This document shows positions 53,594 to 63,226 of a stretch of 64,000 bases of DNA, piece after piece (within the stretch, counting starts at the first letter, position 1; the number at the start of each line of letters is the position of its first letter). The notes below the pieces were generated by a model. It was not told the origin of the DNA and did not search any database. It was given only the letters and a program-made list of their open reading frames with translations. Source of the DNA: Achromobacter sp. Root83 (GTDB taxonomy: Bacteria; Pseudomonadota; Gammaproteobacteria; Burkholderiales; Burkholderiaceae_B); NCBI RefSeq assembly GCF_001428845.1, contig NZ_LMIU01000028.1, positions 62,001 to 126,000 on the forward strand, read 5' to 3'. Position numbers and translations under genes: made by a program.

Positions 53594-55519
53594 ATGCCTA
53601 CCGACCTCTCTTTCCTCGCGCTCGAAGCGAAAACATACGATACGGCGGATGACGGGCAATCCGCTGACGGCGGCGCCAGCCACCCGGCGTCGCCGGGCGC
53701 GTGCCACGGCGCCCCCGACGATTGCTACAGCATCGGCGCCGCCTTGCTGCGCCGGCACGCCGTTCCCTATCAGCGGCAGAAGGATGACCCGCTGCATCGG
53801 CGGCTGCGAATCTATGCGGCCGATCCCTCGTTGCCAAAGCTGGACGGCGCCATTGCCACCGTGCAGGTGGAATATGAGCCCTTGTCGCCCGGTCCGGTGG
53901 GCTCCCTGTTCGAGGTCGATTGCAGCGACCCCGGCCAGCGCGAAACCTACCGGTCCGCCAACCTGGACGCCCCCGCCGTTCTGCTCTCGGACGGCTATTC
54001 GCCCTCGATGTCCGACCCCCGCTTTCATCAACAGATGGTCTATGCGGTGTGCAGCACCACCTATCACAGCTTCCGAGTCGCGTTGGGCCGCAACCTGGCC
54101 TGGGGTTTTGGGTCTGCGCAGGCCCCCGCGAAGCTGCTCATCAGGCCGCACTACGGTGAAGAACAGAACGCTTACTACTGCCGGGAACCGTCACGCGGCG
54201 AACTGCGCTTCGGCTACTTCCGGGCGTCCGATACGCCCATGGACAACCGGACGCTTCCCGGCGGCTATGTGTTCACGTGCCTGTCGCACGACATCGTCGT
54301 CCATGAAACCACCCACGCCTTGCTGGACGGTCTGCGCGAACATTTCATGGAACCCACCAACGCCGATGTGATGGGTTTCCATGAAGGATTCGCCGACCTG
54401 GTGGCAATCTTCCAACGCTTTCGCCATACCGAGGTCGTCACGCAGGCGCTGCGCCAGTTCCGCGGAGCGCCCGAGAAAGCCGAGTTGCTGACGCATCTGG
54501 CCACGCAGTTCGGCCATGCCACGGGCCGCAAAGGGCCGCTTCGGATGGCGATCGACCGCGATGCGGCGGAGCCCCTGCAATACGACAGCGCGCTGGATGC
54601 GCATACCCTGGGCTCGGTACTGATCAGCGCCGTGTTCGAGGCCTACACACAGGTGTTCCGGCGCAGAACCGAGCGGCTTCTGCGCCTGGCTACCCGTGGG
54701 ACCGGCGTGCTGCCGGCGGGTGAACTGCCCTACGATCTTCTGGTGCTTCTGGCCGACGCGGCCAGCAAGCTCGCGCGTCAGTTCCTGAATATCTGTATCA
54801 GGGCGGTCGACTACTGCCCGCCCGCCGGTCTTACCTTCGGCGACTACCTGCGCGCGATGATCACGGCCGACTACGATCTCGTGCCCGACGATCCTTGGGA
54901 CTATCGAGGCGCCCTGATCGACGCCTTCCGCCGACGCCGTATATACCCAAGTTCGACGGCAAGTCTATCCGAGGATGCCCTGCATTGGTGTCCTCCGCGC
55001 ATCGAGTTGCCGGCGGTTCCCGGACTGAGTTGCGCGGCGCTGCGTCTCTCCGAAAGCTCGGGCCCCGCGGCCAATGATGCCGAACTGCTGCGCCAGGCCC
55101 ATGCCTTGGCAAAATTCGTCACGCAACCCGACCGCCTGCAGGAATTCGGCCTGGCCTCGCCCGGCGACCCGCGATTGGACGGAGACCAGGTGGACAGGCC
55201 CTGCGTACAGTCGATCCGGCCCGCAAGACGCATGGGACCCCAGGGTCAACTGGCGCTGGACGTGGTGGCCGAGATCACGCAAGCGCGCCGGGTGGCGGCG
55301 CTGCCCGGCCAGCCCGGTTTCGAGTTCCATGGAGGCGCCACCGTCATCCTCGGGGCGGACGGGAACATTCGCTATTCCATCCTGAAGAGCGTGGTCAGCC
55401 CCGGCGCCGCCGAAGATCGCCGGGCCTGGCTTGCCAGCCCATCCGCACGCGGCCTATGGCGGCTGGAAGGCGGCGATTATCTGCGCGAGGAGAACCCCTT
55501 CCGTCCACTGCATAGCTGA
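53594..55519 (+). CDS. Zinc metallopeptidase (HExxH, thermolysin-like glu-zincin)
   Basis: A 641-residue protein. Zinc motif HETTH (237-241) in VVHETTHALLDGL, and 23 residues later the third ligand E264 in GFHEGFADLV, the H-E-x-x-H...E-x-x-x-D layout of thermolysin-like (M4/gluzincin) peptidases. The upstream region (about 45-230) is a beta-rich part with many aromatic residues and several cysteines. The C-terminal part (about 440-641) is helical with no match I recognise. There is no signal peptide, so, unlike most M4 enzymes, it is not exported by Sec. It follows the caspase fusion after 14 bases and ends the cassette. Confidence 0.78.
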   Translation: MPTDLSFLALEAKTYDTADDGQSADGGASHPASPGACHGAPDDCYSIGAALLRRHAVPYQRQKDDPLHRRLRIYAADPSLPKLDGAIATVQVEYEPLSPGPVGSLFEVDCSDPGQRETYRSANLDAPAVLLSDGYSPSMSDPRFHQQMVYAVCSTTYHSFRVALGRNLAWGFGSAQAPAKLLIRPHYGEEQNAYYCREPSRGELRFGYFRASDTPMDNRTLPGGYVFTCLSHDIVVHETTHALLDGLREHFMEPTNADVMGFHEGFADLVAIFQRFRHTEVVTQALRQFRGAPEKAELLTHLATQFGHATGRKGPLRMAIDRDAAEPLQYDSALDAHTLGSVLISAVFEAYTQVFRRRTERLLRLATRGTGVLPAGELPYDLLVLLADAASKLARQFLNICIRAVDYCPPAGLTFGDYLRAMITADYDLVPDDPWDYRGALIDAFRRRRIYPSSTASLSEDALHWCPPRIELPAVPGLSCAALRLSESSGPAANDAELLRQAHALAKFVTQPDRLQEFGLASPGDPRLDGDQVDRPCVQSIRPARRMGPQGQLALDVVAEITQARRVAALPGQPGFEFHGGATVILGADGNIRYSILKSVVSPGAAEDRRAWLASPSARGLWRLEGGDYLREENPFRPLHS

Positions 55520-55562
55520 CAAGCCCTCTGCCGTTGAACGCCGAAACTTACAGCGCCCGTAA

Positions 55563-55580
55563 GGGCCGACCGGTCTGCCC
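55563..55580. promoter_or_regulatory. Imperfect 18-bp dyad after the protease cassette
   Basis: GGGC-n-GACCGGTC-n-GCCC: a nearly perfect inverted repeat 44 bases after the metallopeptidase stop. It could end the cassette transcript or mark its boundary; no T-tract follows. The rest of 55520-55791 (272 bases) shows no gene or other clear signal. Confidence 0.3.
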
Positions 55581-55791
55581 GGACGCTGAGGTTTTGGCGC
55601 TTTGCCATTCCCGCACCTTTCACTAGCCTCAAGACAAAAAGCCCAATAGAATCCACTGGCATGCAGAGGGGTGCGGTAAAGACGCCAGACAGCGTCGACC
55701 CCGGGCACTCCTGGTGTTCACGCGGTTCGCCCTGCGTCATAGGCGGCCGCCTGGACCGTTGAGTTTTAGCTTTTGACGGACCTGGTGCCCA

Positions 55792-57348
55792 ATGCGGCCG
55801 ATGATTTGGTTGAATCGACTGCTGCTGACCGGCGCGCTTTGCCTCAGCGGCTGCGTGCAGGTGGGGCCGGATTTCGCGCCCCAACGCGAAGCTTGGTCCG
55901 GTCAGTGGGACTCGCCGGCGCTGCGTCAGGCCACCACCGAGCTTCAACAACCGGACGCGCGGCAATGGTGGCGGATCTTCGAAGACCCCATCCTTGAATA
56001 CCTGATCGCCCAGGCTGACGCCCACAATGCCGACGTCCGGCTTGCCGGCCTGCAGATCATGGAAGCCCGCGCGCAGCTCGGCATTGCCCGCAGCGGCCGC
56101 TATCCCCAGACCCAGGTCATCGGCGCCGACGCTTTCTATCAGCACCGCTCGTCGCGCTCGGCCGAAGGCAACACGCGCCCCAGCAGTTTCTGGCAGTACA
56201 GCGCCGGGTTCGATATCGGGTGGGAACTGGATTTCTGGGGACGCTTCAGCCGCGCCATCGAGTCCGCCGATGCCGCGTATTTCGCGGCCGAGGCCAATCG
56301 TGAGGACGTGCTGGTGCTGCTGCATGCCCAGGTGGCGGACAGCTACTATGCCTTGCGCACCGCCGAGGCCCGTCTGCGCATCGCGCGCGACAACGCCGCC
56401 ATCCAGAAGCGCAGCTACGAGATCACGGAGCGGCTGTTCAAGAGCGGCGAAACCGACGAACTCGACCTCCAGCAGGCGCGCACGCAGTACCTGAGCACGC
56501 TGGGCACCATTCCCGAATTCGAAACCCAGATCGCGCGCACCCGCAATGCGCTGGCGATCCTGATCGGCAGGCCGCCCGGCCCCCTGGCGGCCTTGCCGGA
56601 CCTGGCCACCAACGAAGCGGTCATCCCGCTGATCGACCGCGCGGTCCTGCAGGATGTGCCTGCCAATCTGCTGCTGCGCCGCCCCGACATCCGCGCCGCG
56701 GAGTATCGGATCGCCGCGCAGTCGGCGCAGGTTGGCGTGGCCGAGGCGGATCTCTATCCCTCGCTGACCTTGCTGGGCAGCATCGTCTGGACCGCCACGT
56801 CGCTGGCGGGCACGTCGGGCGGCGCGGCGCTGATCGGCGGGCCCACCCTGAACTGGAACGTGTTCGACCACGGCCGGCTGAAAAACGCGGTGCGGGTGCA
56901 GGACGCCCGCCTGCAGCAGCTCATCGTCGTCTATCAGGACGCGGTGCGCCAGGCGGCGCGCGAAGCCGACGATGCCGCCACCGGGCTGGTCAAGGCCCTG
57001 GAGCGCGACGCCATTCTGCATGACTCGGCGCAGGCCGCGAGACGGTCGCTGACGCTGGCCAATGCGCTGTATCGCGAGGGTTATTCCGACTTCCAGCGCG
57101 TGCTCGACGCCCAGCGCGCCCTGGCCACGCAGCAGGACACCTACGTCGTGAACCGGGGCAACGCGGTAAGCGACCTGATCGCGCTGTACAAGGCGCTGGG
57201 CGGCGGCTGGTACAGCGGCGAACCCTTGCTGGACCCGGCCACCCGCGACCAGATGCAGCAGCGCACCGACTGGGGCGATCTGCTGTCCGACACGGCGCGC
57301 CCGTCCGCGGTCTCCGCGCTTCCCACTCCAGAAGGTTCGAACCGATGA
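55792..57348 (+). CDS. Outer-membrane efflux lipoprotein (OprM/NodT family)
   Basis: A 518-residue outer-membrane channel protein. The signal peptide ends in a lipobox LSGC (LLLTGALCLSGCVQVGPDF), so the mature protein begins with a lipidated cysteine. Two OEP repeats follow, with typical segments QADAHNADVRLAGLQIMEARAQLGIARSG and RRPDIRAAEYRIAAQSAQVGVAEADLYPSL. It forms the TolC-like trimer for a tripartite pump. It overlaps the adaptor gene by four bases; it could also serve the mdtABC-type pump upstream, which lacks a channel. Confidence 0.9.
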   Translation: MRPMIWLNRLLLTGALCLSGCVQVGPDFAPQREAWSGQWDSPALRQATTELQQPDARQWWRIFEDPILEYLIAQADAHNADVRLAGLQIMEARAQLGIARSGRYPQTQVIGADAFYQHRSSRSAEGNTRPSSFWQYSAGFDIGWELDFWGRFSRAIESADAAYFAAEANREDVLVLLHAQVADSYYALRTAEARLRIARDNAAIQKRSYEITERLFKSGETDELDLQQARTQYLSTLGTIPEFETQIARTRNALAILIGRPPGPLAALPDLATNEAVIPLIDRAVLQDVPANLLLRRPDIRAAEYRIAAQSAQVGVAEADLYPSLTLLGSIVWTATSLAGTSGGAALIGGPTLNWNVFDHGRLKNAVRVQDARLQQLIVVYQDAVRQAAREADDAATGLVKALERDAILHDSAQAARRSLTLANALYREGYSDFQRVLDAQRALATQQDTYVVNRGNAVSDLIALYKALGGGWYSGEPLLDPATRDQMQQRTDWGDLLSDTARPSAVSALPTPEGSNR

Positions 57349-58508
57349 GCAGTTCCCGGCCTCCGCCCGCCGCGCCCCCGCCGGCGCCTCCCGCGGCCAC
57401 TCCGGCGGCCCCACCGCCCGCCGCGCCGCCGCCCGCCGCCGACCCGGCGAAGAAAGGGATCCGCTGGGTCGTCCTGCTGATCGCCGTGAGCCTGGTGTGG
57501 TATCTGCTGGCCGACCGCTACACGCCCTATACGCAGCAGGCGCGGGTCGAGGCCTTTGTGGTGCCCGTGGCGTCCGAGGTGTCGGGGCGCGTCAACAAGG
57601 TATACGTGCGGAACAACCAGGATGTGCAGGCGGGCGCCGTCCTGTTCGACGTCGACGCGGAGCATTACCGGATTGCCGTCGACCGCGCCCGGGCGGATCT
57701 GGACGCCACGCGGCGGCAGATCGGCGCCAGCACCGCCGGCATCGATTCGGCGCAGGCGTCGTTGCGCGCCGCGCAAGCCAATGAGGTCCGGGCCCGGCAG
57801 GACAGCACCCGGCTCGAACGCCTGTACCGCGAAGACCGGGGCACGGTGTCGCTGCGCCGCCTGGAGATCGCGCGGGCCAACCTGGCCCAGGCCGTCAGCC
57901 AGGTGGCGGCGGCGCGCGCCGAGGTGCAGCGGGCCCGCGAACAGGAAGGCGGCAGCGAGGAAGACAACGCCAAGCTGCGCAGCGCGGCCGCCGCGCTGGA
58001 AAAGGCCGAACTGGATCTGGCCAACACGCAGGTGCGCGCGCGCTCGGCCGGGCTGATCACCGACCTGCGCACCGACGCCGGCCAGTACGCCGCGGCCGGC
58101 AAGCCCGTCATGACGCTGATCGCGATCCACGACGTCTGGATCAATGCGGAAATGACGGAAAACAACCTGGGCCATGTCGACCCCGGCACGCCGGTGGCCA
58201 TCATCCTGGATGCGCTGCCCGGACGGGTCTTCGAAGGCCGCGTGCGCAGCGTCGGCTACGGCGTCAACGTCGGACCGGGCACGCCGCCCGGCAGCTTGCC
58301 GACCGTGCAGAACAGCCGCGACTGGCTGCGCCCCGCCCAGCGCTTTCCGGTCGCCATCGAGATCAACCCCGGGGAACTGCCTACCCTGCGCGGCGTGCGC
58401 GTCGGCGGCCAGGCGGAAGTGATGGCCTTTCCCAGCCCCGGCAATCCGCTCAATCCGCTTGGCCGGCTGTACCTGCGGTTGATGAGCTGGCTGTCCTATG
58501 CCTACTGA
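57345..58508 (+). CDS. HlyD-family efflux adaptor (EmrA/AaeA-like)
   Basis: A 387-residue membrane-fusion protein. A Pro/Ala-rich cytoplasmic lead (about 1-37) precedes one membrane helix (about 42-58). Then QARVEAFVVPVASEVSGRVNKVYVRNNQDVQAGAVLFDVD (biotinyl-lipoyl half), a coiled-coil hairpin and DLANTQVRARSAGLITDLRTDAGQYAAAGKPVMTLIA. It overlaps the outer-membrane gene and is followed after five bases by the FUSC-like gene, the usual order of aromatic-acid or fusaric-acid efflux systems. Confidence 0.88.
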   Translation: MSSSRPPPAAPPPAPPAATPAAPPPAAPPPAADPAKKGIRWVVLLIAVSLVWYLLADRYTPYTQQARVEAFVVPVASEVSGRVNKVYVRNNQDVQAGAVLFDVDAEHYRIAVDRARADLDATRRQIGASTAGIDSAQASLRAAQANEVRARQDSTRLERLYREDRGTVSLRRLEIARANLAQAVSQVAAARAEVQRAREQEGGSEEDNAKLRSAAAALEKAELDLANTQVRARSAGLITDLRTDAGQYAAAGKPVMTLIAIHDVWINAEMTENNLGHVDPGTPVAIILDALPGRVFEGRVRSVGYGVNVGPGTPPGSLPTVQNSRDWLRPAQRFPVAIEINPGELPTLRGVRVGGQAEVMAFPSPGNPLNPLGRLYLRLMSWLSYAY

Positions 58509-58513
58509 CGCCC

Positions 58514-59584
58514 ATGCCTGCTGATTTCGACCCTCGCGGCCAGCGTGCCCTGCGGCTGGGCGTCGGCACGGCCTTGTGCCTGGCCATCGGTTTCGGGCTG
58601 GACCTGCCGATTCCCATGGTCGCGCCGGTGCTGGGCGTGTTCCTGCTGGCTTCGATGAACCGGCCCCTGTCATTGAAGGCCGGGCTGGGGCTGACGCTGG
58701 TCGTGTTGTTCACCACCGGCAGCGGCCTGCTGCTCATTCCCTTGCTGCGCTACCACCCCGCCAGTGGCGTGCTGCTCATCGCCCTGTGCCTCTTTCTCGC
58801 CTTTCGGCATGGCCTGCGCGGCGGCAACAACCTGGTGTCCACCTTCCTGATCATCGGCCTGACCATGATTTCCTCGGCCGGCACCGTGGATTTCGGACTG
58901 GCCGTCACGGTGATCGAAGCCCTGGCCAAGGGGTTGCTGGTGGCGGTTCTGGTGCTGGGTTGCTGCCACTGGCTTTTTCCGGAACCGCCCGGCATGCCGG
59001 CGCCGCCTCCGGCCCCGCTCCTGCCCGCGGTCGAGGCCAGCCGCATGGCCTTGCGCGCCGCCCTGGTCGTGATCCCCGCCTTTCTGCTGGCGCTGACCGA
59101 TCCGCTGGGCTACATGCCCATCATCCTGAAGTCGGTCAGCCTGGGCCGGCAAAGCTGCGTCACCGCCGCGCACGGCGCCGCGCGCGAAATCATCGGTTCC
59201 ACGCTGCTGGGCGGCGCGCTGGCGATCCTGTTCTGGTGCGCCCTGAGACCCTTTGTCAGCCTGTGGATGTACTTTCTATGGATGCTGCTGTTCGCCCTGG
59301 TGGCCGCGCGCAAGCTCTACCGCCTGAGCCCGACGCGGTATCCGCCCAGCTTCTGGCTGAACACCCTGGTGACCCTGATCATCCTGCTGGGGCAATCCGT
59401 GCAGGACAGCGTCGCCGGCAAGGATGTCTACACCGCCTTCGCGGTGCGCATGGGCCTGTTCATTGCCGTCACGCTGTATGCCTGCCTGATGCTGCAACTG
59501 CTTGAACCGCGCCGGCGCGCGCCGCGCACCCCCCGAATTTCAATCCGCCGTCCATTTGGACGGCTCAAAAGGAGCCAGCCATGA
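58514..59584 (+). CDS. FUSC-type (DUF2955-like) inner-membrane efflux protein
   Basis: A 356-residue protein with about ten membrane segments in two bundles: LGVGTALCLAIGFGLDLPIPMVAPVLGVFLLAS and, in the second half, AALVVIPAFLLALTDPLGYMPIILKSVSLGRQSC plus ARKLYRLSPTRYPPSFWLNTLVTLIILLGQS. The arrangement with an HlyD adaptor and OprM-type channel supports export of small aromatic or carboxylic compounds. The pump is shorter than AaeB because no cytoplasmic domain is evident. Stop overlaps the next gene by ATGA. Confidence 0.82.
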   Translation: MPADFDPRGQRALRLGVGTALCLAIGFGLDLPIPMVAPVLGVFLLASMNRPLSLKAGLGLTLVVLFTTGSGLLLIPLLRYHPASGVLLIALCLFLAFRHGLRGGNNLVSTFLIIGLTMISSAGTVDFGLAVTVIEALAKGLLVAVLVLGCCHWLFPEPPGMPAPPPAPLLPAVEASRMALRAALVVIPAFLLALTDPLGYMPIILKSVSLGRQSCVTAAHGAAREIIGSTLLGGALAILFWCALRPFVSLWMYFLWMLLFALVAARKLYRLSPTRYPPSFWLNTLVTLIILLGQSVQDSVAGKDVYTAFAVRMGLFIAVTLYACLMLQLLEPRRRAPRTPRISIRRPFGRLKRSQP

Positions 59585-60078
59585 CATCGCCAGACACGCA
59601 AACCAAACCCGCTCCCGCGGCGGGATGGCGCTTCAAGTGCGGGATAGGGCTGTTCATTCTTGCCTTCGCCCTGTGGTTCCTGATCCCGATCGCGGCCGGC
59701 ATGGACGCGCCGGGTTCGCGCATCGCGGCGCTGACCGGCGCCATCTTCATCGCCAACAAGGTGCTGCTGATCACCTGCATCGCAGTCATGGGCAAAGAGG
59801 GTTTTCAGCAGCTCAAGGCGATTATCGGCGGACACGCGAAACGGCTGGCGCCGGTACAGAAAGTCGGCCCGGTCCGCCACACCATCGGCCTCGTGATGTT
59901 CGTGCTGCCGCTGTTGACCTCGATGCTGGAGCCCTATGTCGACCAGTTCTGGCCCGGACTGCGGCCCAACCTGTGGCAGGCCCAGTTGCTGGGCGACGCC
60001 ATGCTGGTCGCCAGCTTCTTCGTGCTGGGCGGCGACTTCTGGAGCAAGCTGCGGGCGCTGTTCGTCCGGTCCGTGTAA
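59581..60078 (+). CDS. Transporter-suffix-domain membrane protein
   Basis: A 165-residue protein with four hydrophobic segments. WRFKCGIGLFILAFALWFLIP, IFIANKVLLITCIAVMGKEGFQQLK, HTIGLVMFVLPLL and SFFVLGGDFWSKLRALF are the family blocks (GKEGF and GGDFWxKLRALF are diagnostic). Such domains occur fused to or beside transporters. Its start overlaps the FUSC-like gene, so it is made with the pump and may be an accessory subunit; its action is unknown. Confidence 0.8.
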   Translation: MTSPDTQTKPAPAAGWRFKCGIGLFILAFALWFLIPIAAGMDAPGSRIAALTGAIFIANKVLLITCIAVMGKEGFQQLKAIIGGHAKRLAPVQKVGPVRHTIGLVMFVLPLLTSMLEPYVDQFWPGLRPNLWQAQLLGDAMLVASFFVLGGDFWSKLRALFVRSV

Positions 60079-60083
60079 AGGCG

Positions 60084-60122
60084 GCGGGCGCGGCTCGGCC
60101 CGGGTCCGAGTCCCGCGCCCGC
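60084..60122. terminator. Strong hairpin terminator between convergent genes
   Basis: GCGGGCGCGG plus CTCGG (60084-60098) pairs with CCGAG (60106-60110) and CCGCGCCCGC (60113-60122); a 15-pair stem with a two-base bulge. It lies between the stops of the efflux operon and the SYLF gene and can serve both. Confidence 0.65.
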
Positions 60123-60144
60123 GCCCGCGCCTGGAGCGACGCGC

Positions 60145-60723
60145 CTAGTTCAGCTCCAGGCGGCTGATCTTGGACCCTTCCAGGCCCACCCCGGCCATCA
60201 GCCCCTGTTCACCGAACGGCACGGCGTAGACATCCTGCGTCAACGTGGTGGTGGTGACGCTGGCGGCGTAGCCCTTGTCCACCATCACCAGGCTGGGGCC
60301 GGCGCCCAGCGACCAGCCGTCGCTCTTGTCCAGGTACGCCATGGCCGGTTCGTTCATGAAGAAGAGCGCATAGCCGAACTGCTGGGCGCCCGCCTGGAAT
60401 CCGAATGACACCGCCGAGATCGAATAAAACGCCTGGACCTTGCCATCGCGGATGAGCGCGCCGTCGCCGTGCTCTCCGCCAACCAGCAGACCGCCCTTGA
60501 TGATGCTCGGAAACACCAGCACCCCGACCGCCTTCTTGGCGAGTTCGCGCGTGCGGGGCTCCTGGCTGTAGAGCTGCTCCAGCGCGGCCAGCGCGTCGGT
60601 GCTGAGTTCCGCCGCCGACGCCGCGCTGGCCGGCGGCGCCAGACAGAGCAGCGAGGTCAGCATCAGCAAGCTGGCGCACAGCCAACTCAGGAACTTCATG
60701 GGCAAAACGGACGCGCTGTTCAT
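60145..60723 (-). CDS. SYLF/YSC84-domain lipid-binding exported protein
   Basis: A 192-residue protein with a signal peptide (hydrophobic 10-28, cleavage after ASA). The SYLF domain covers the rest: AKKAVGVLVFPSIIKGGLLVGGEHGDGALI, YSISAVSFGFQAGAQQFGYALFFMNEPAMAYLDKS and SVTTTTLTQDVYAVPFGEQGLMAGVGLEGSKI. SYLF proteins bind phosphoinositide-like lipids; bacterial members are periplasmic and of unclear role. ATG 60723 has AAGGAGG upstream. It is separated from katE by 117 bases and may have its own promoter. Confidence 0.87.
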   Translation of the reverse strand: MNSASVLPMKFLSWLCASLLMLTSLLCLAPPASAASAAELSTDALAALEQLYSQEPRTRELAKKAVGVLVFPSIIKGGLLVGGEHGDGALIRDGKVQAFYSISAVSFGFQAGAQQFGYALFFMNEPAMAYLDKSDGWSLGAGPSLVMVDKGYAASVTTTTLTQDVYAVPFGEQGLMAGVGLEGSKISRLELN

Positions 60724-60840
60724 ACGGCCTCCTTGGGTAAGGACGGCAAGCGCCGGTTGCGCTCGCCCGACTTGCCAGCGCAGTATTCGCAGGCGCCGCA
60801 CCCTTGTCAATGGTGAATCCTTACCCTTGCGCGCAGGCCC

Positions 60841-63216
60841 TCACACCTTGGGCGGCGTCGTCTCCCTTTCCGGATGCCGGTGCTTGCCCAGCGCCGCGAT
60901 GAACGCGGCCGCGCCATCGTCGGCCAGCAACAGGCCGCCGTCGGCGGCATCCGGCGCGATGCCGGCGGCAGCGAACACCTGCGCTCCCTCGCCCATGCCC
61001 ATGAGCGTCTTGCCATGGCGGAACGCATCGCGCAGGAATTCCAGCGCCCGCCCATCGGCCTGCAGCCTTGCCGCCGCGGCTTCGCCACCCGCCACCACCG
61101 CGCCGTCGAACAGTCCCGAAGGATGATTGTCCAGCGAGGCATCGGCGTCCAGCGCACCGCCTCCGGCCCCCTGCAGCGGACCGATGCGCTGCCCCACCAG
61201 CCGCACCACGGCGCCGGCCTGGATCAAAGGATCGGCCACCGCGGCGACCGACTTTTCGTCCACGCCTTCGGCTACCAGGATGGCGACCTTGCGCGTCGCC
61301 ACGCCGCCATCGCCCGGCCTGGCGGTCAATGACAGCGACGGCGACATTTCCACCTCGGGCTTGGGCGGCGTGGCCGTGGCGCGCGGCAAGGGGTCCGGCA
61401 ATGCCATGCCGAGTTGATCGGCCACGCCCTGCGCCAGGGCGTCGGACACATTGCGCAAGGACGCGACCATCCGCTGGCGGATGGGAGGCACCGTCACCTT
61501 GCTCAGCTCGAACGCGAAGGCATCGATGATGTGCTTCCGTTCCCAGGCGGCCTGGCTGTTGTAGAACAGCGTGGCCTGGTTGTAATGTTCCGCGAACTTT
61601 TCCGGGTGCCCGCGCAATTCGTCCCCGGTATCGGGCTCGGGGAACGACACAAATCCTTCCATCCCCGCCTGGAACGGACAGCCGCCCGCCAGGGAGTTGG
61701 GCTCGTATGCGACGCGGCCGCGATGGATGGTTTGCCGGTGCATGCCATCGCGCTGGTTGTTGTGCACGGGCGCGAGCGGCGCGTTGATGGGGATTTCATG
61801 GAAGTTCGGGCCGCCCAGCCGCGATATCTGCGTGTCCACATACGAATGGATGCGGCCGGCCAGCAGGGGATCGTTCGTGAAGTCCAGGCCCGGCACGATA
61901 TGCGCCGCACAGAAGGCGACCTGCTCGGTCTCCGCGAAGAAGTTGTCGGGATTGCGGTCCAGCACCATACGCCCGATGGGCACGACCGGCACCAGCTCCT
62001 CGGGCACGATCTTGGTGGCGTCCAGCACGTCGAAGCTGAAGCCTTCCGCCTGATCGTCCGTGAACACCTGCACGCCCAGCTCCCATTGCGGCCCATTGCC
62101 GGCATCGATGGCTTCCCACAGATCGCGCCGGTGGAAGTCGGGATCGGCGCCGGACACCTTGACGGCCTCGTTCCACACCTGCGAATGCGTACCCAGTATG
62201 GGATTCCAGTGGAACTTCACCAGATGCGATTCCCCGCGGGCGTTGACGAAGCGGAAGGTGTGCACGCCAAAGCCCTGCATCATCCGGAAGCTGCGCGGGA
62301 TGGCCCGGTCCGACATCACCCACATCAGCATGTGCGTCGATTCGGGCATGAGCGACACGAAGTCCCAGAAGGTATCGTGCGCGGACGCGGCCTGCGGCAT
62401 GCCGTGGTGCGGCTCGGGCTTGACCGCATGGACCAGATCCGGGAATTTCATCGCATCCTGGATGAAGAACACGGGCATGTTGTTGCCCACCAGATCCCAA
62501 TTGCCCTCGTCCGTATAGAACTTGACCGCAAAGCCGCGCACGTCGCGCGCCGTGTCCTTGGACCCGCGTTCGCCCGCCACGGTGGAAAACCGCACGAATA
62601 CCGGCGTGCGCTTGCCCTCTTCGGCGAACAGCGACGCGGCGGTCAGGTCGGTCAGCGGCTTGTAGCACTCGAAGTAGCCATGCGCCGCCGACCCGCGCGC
62701 ATGCACGATGCGTTCTGGGATGCGCTCGTGGTCGAAGTGCGTGACCTTCTCGCGCAGGATGAAATCCTTCAGCAGGGCCGGCCCGCGCAGCCCGGCCTTC
62801 AGCGAATGCTGATTGTCCGACACGCGCACGCCCTGATTGGTCGTCAGCGCCTGCCCGCCGTCGTCCGAGCGCACGCGCGCCAGCCGGCCGTCGACCTCGT
62901 TGACGCCGGGCGCTGCCGGATCGCCCGTCTTGTCGGAGGCCTCGCTTTCGGACAGGGAGCTGGCCCCGACGGACGGGTCCACCGTGCCGATGTGGGCGCC
63001 GGCATAGGGGCAGCGCGCCGCTTCCTCGCCATATTCGGCCGGCTTGTTCGCATTGTGGGCAATGGCGCCGGCCGTGGCGCCCACCGCCGCCGCGCGCTTG
63101 AGCGCCGGATGGGTGGCGTTGCCGGCGGGCCCGGACGCCGGGCCGCTGTCGGTATTCATATAGGCCGTATCGAGCGCGGCGCTGGGGCCGGCCTTGCCTG
63201 GTTTCTTGCTTGCCAT
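60841..63216 (-). CDS. katE: Large-subunit catalase (HPII/KatE type)
   Basis: A 791-residue clade-2 catalase. After a basic, disordered start, the catalytic histidine lies in [17 protein letters not shown], the distal asparagine in [25 protein letters not shown], and the proximal tyrosine in [15 protein letters not shown]. The last 150 residues ([22 protein letters not shown]...) form the DJ-1/PfpI-like domain found only in large catalases. It breaks down hydrogen peroxide in the cytoplasm. AGGAGA precedes the ATG; it is ten bases downstream of the ferritin-like gene, so the two are probably one operon. Confidence 0.95.
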   Translation of the reverse strand: MASKKPGKAGPSAALDTAYMNTDSGPASGPAGNATHPALKRAAAVGATAGAIAHNANKPAEYGEEAARCPYAGAHIGTVDPSVGASSLSESEASDKTGDPAAPGVNEVDGRLARVRSDDGGQALTTNQGVRVSDNQHSLKAGLRGPALLKDFILREKVTHFDHERIPERIVHARGSAAHGYFECYKPLTDLTAASLFAEEGKRTPVFVRFSTVAGERGSKDTARDVRGFAVKFYTDEGNWDLVGNNMPVFFIQDAMKFPDLVHAVKPEPHHGMPQAASAHDTFWDFVSLMPESTHMLMWVMSDRAIPRSFRMMQGFGVHTFRFVNARGESHLVKFHWNPILGTHSQVWNEAVKVSGADPDFHRRDLWEAIDAGNGPQWELGVQVFTDDQAEGFSFDVLDATKIVPEELVPVVPIGRMVLDRNPDNFFAETEQVAFCAAHIVPGLDFTNDPLLAGRIHSYVDTQISRLGGPNFHEIPINAPLAPVHNNQRDGMHRQTIHRGRVAYEPNSLAGGCPFQAGMEGFVSFPEPDTGDELRGHPEKFAEHYNQATLFYNSQAAWERKHIIDAFAFELSKVTVPPIRQRMVASLRNVSDALAQGVADQLGMALPDPLPRATATPPKPEVEMSPSLSLTARPGDGGVATRKVAILVAEGVDEKSVAAVADPLIQAGAVVRLVGQRIGPLQGAGGGALDADASLDNHPSGLFDGAVVAGGEAAAARLQADGRALEFLRDAFRHGKTLMGMGEGAQVFAAAGIAPDAADGGLLLADDGAAAFIAALGKHRHPERETTPPKV

Positions 63217-63226
63217 GAGTGGTCTC

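Noticed and set aside
49792..55519. Type VI secretion effector set with immunity genes
   Set aside because: No VgrG, PAAR, Hcp or immunity-like gene with a signal peptide is adjacent, so delivery to rivals remains only one possibility.
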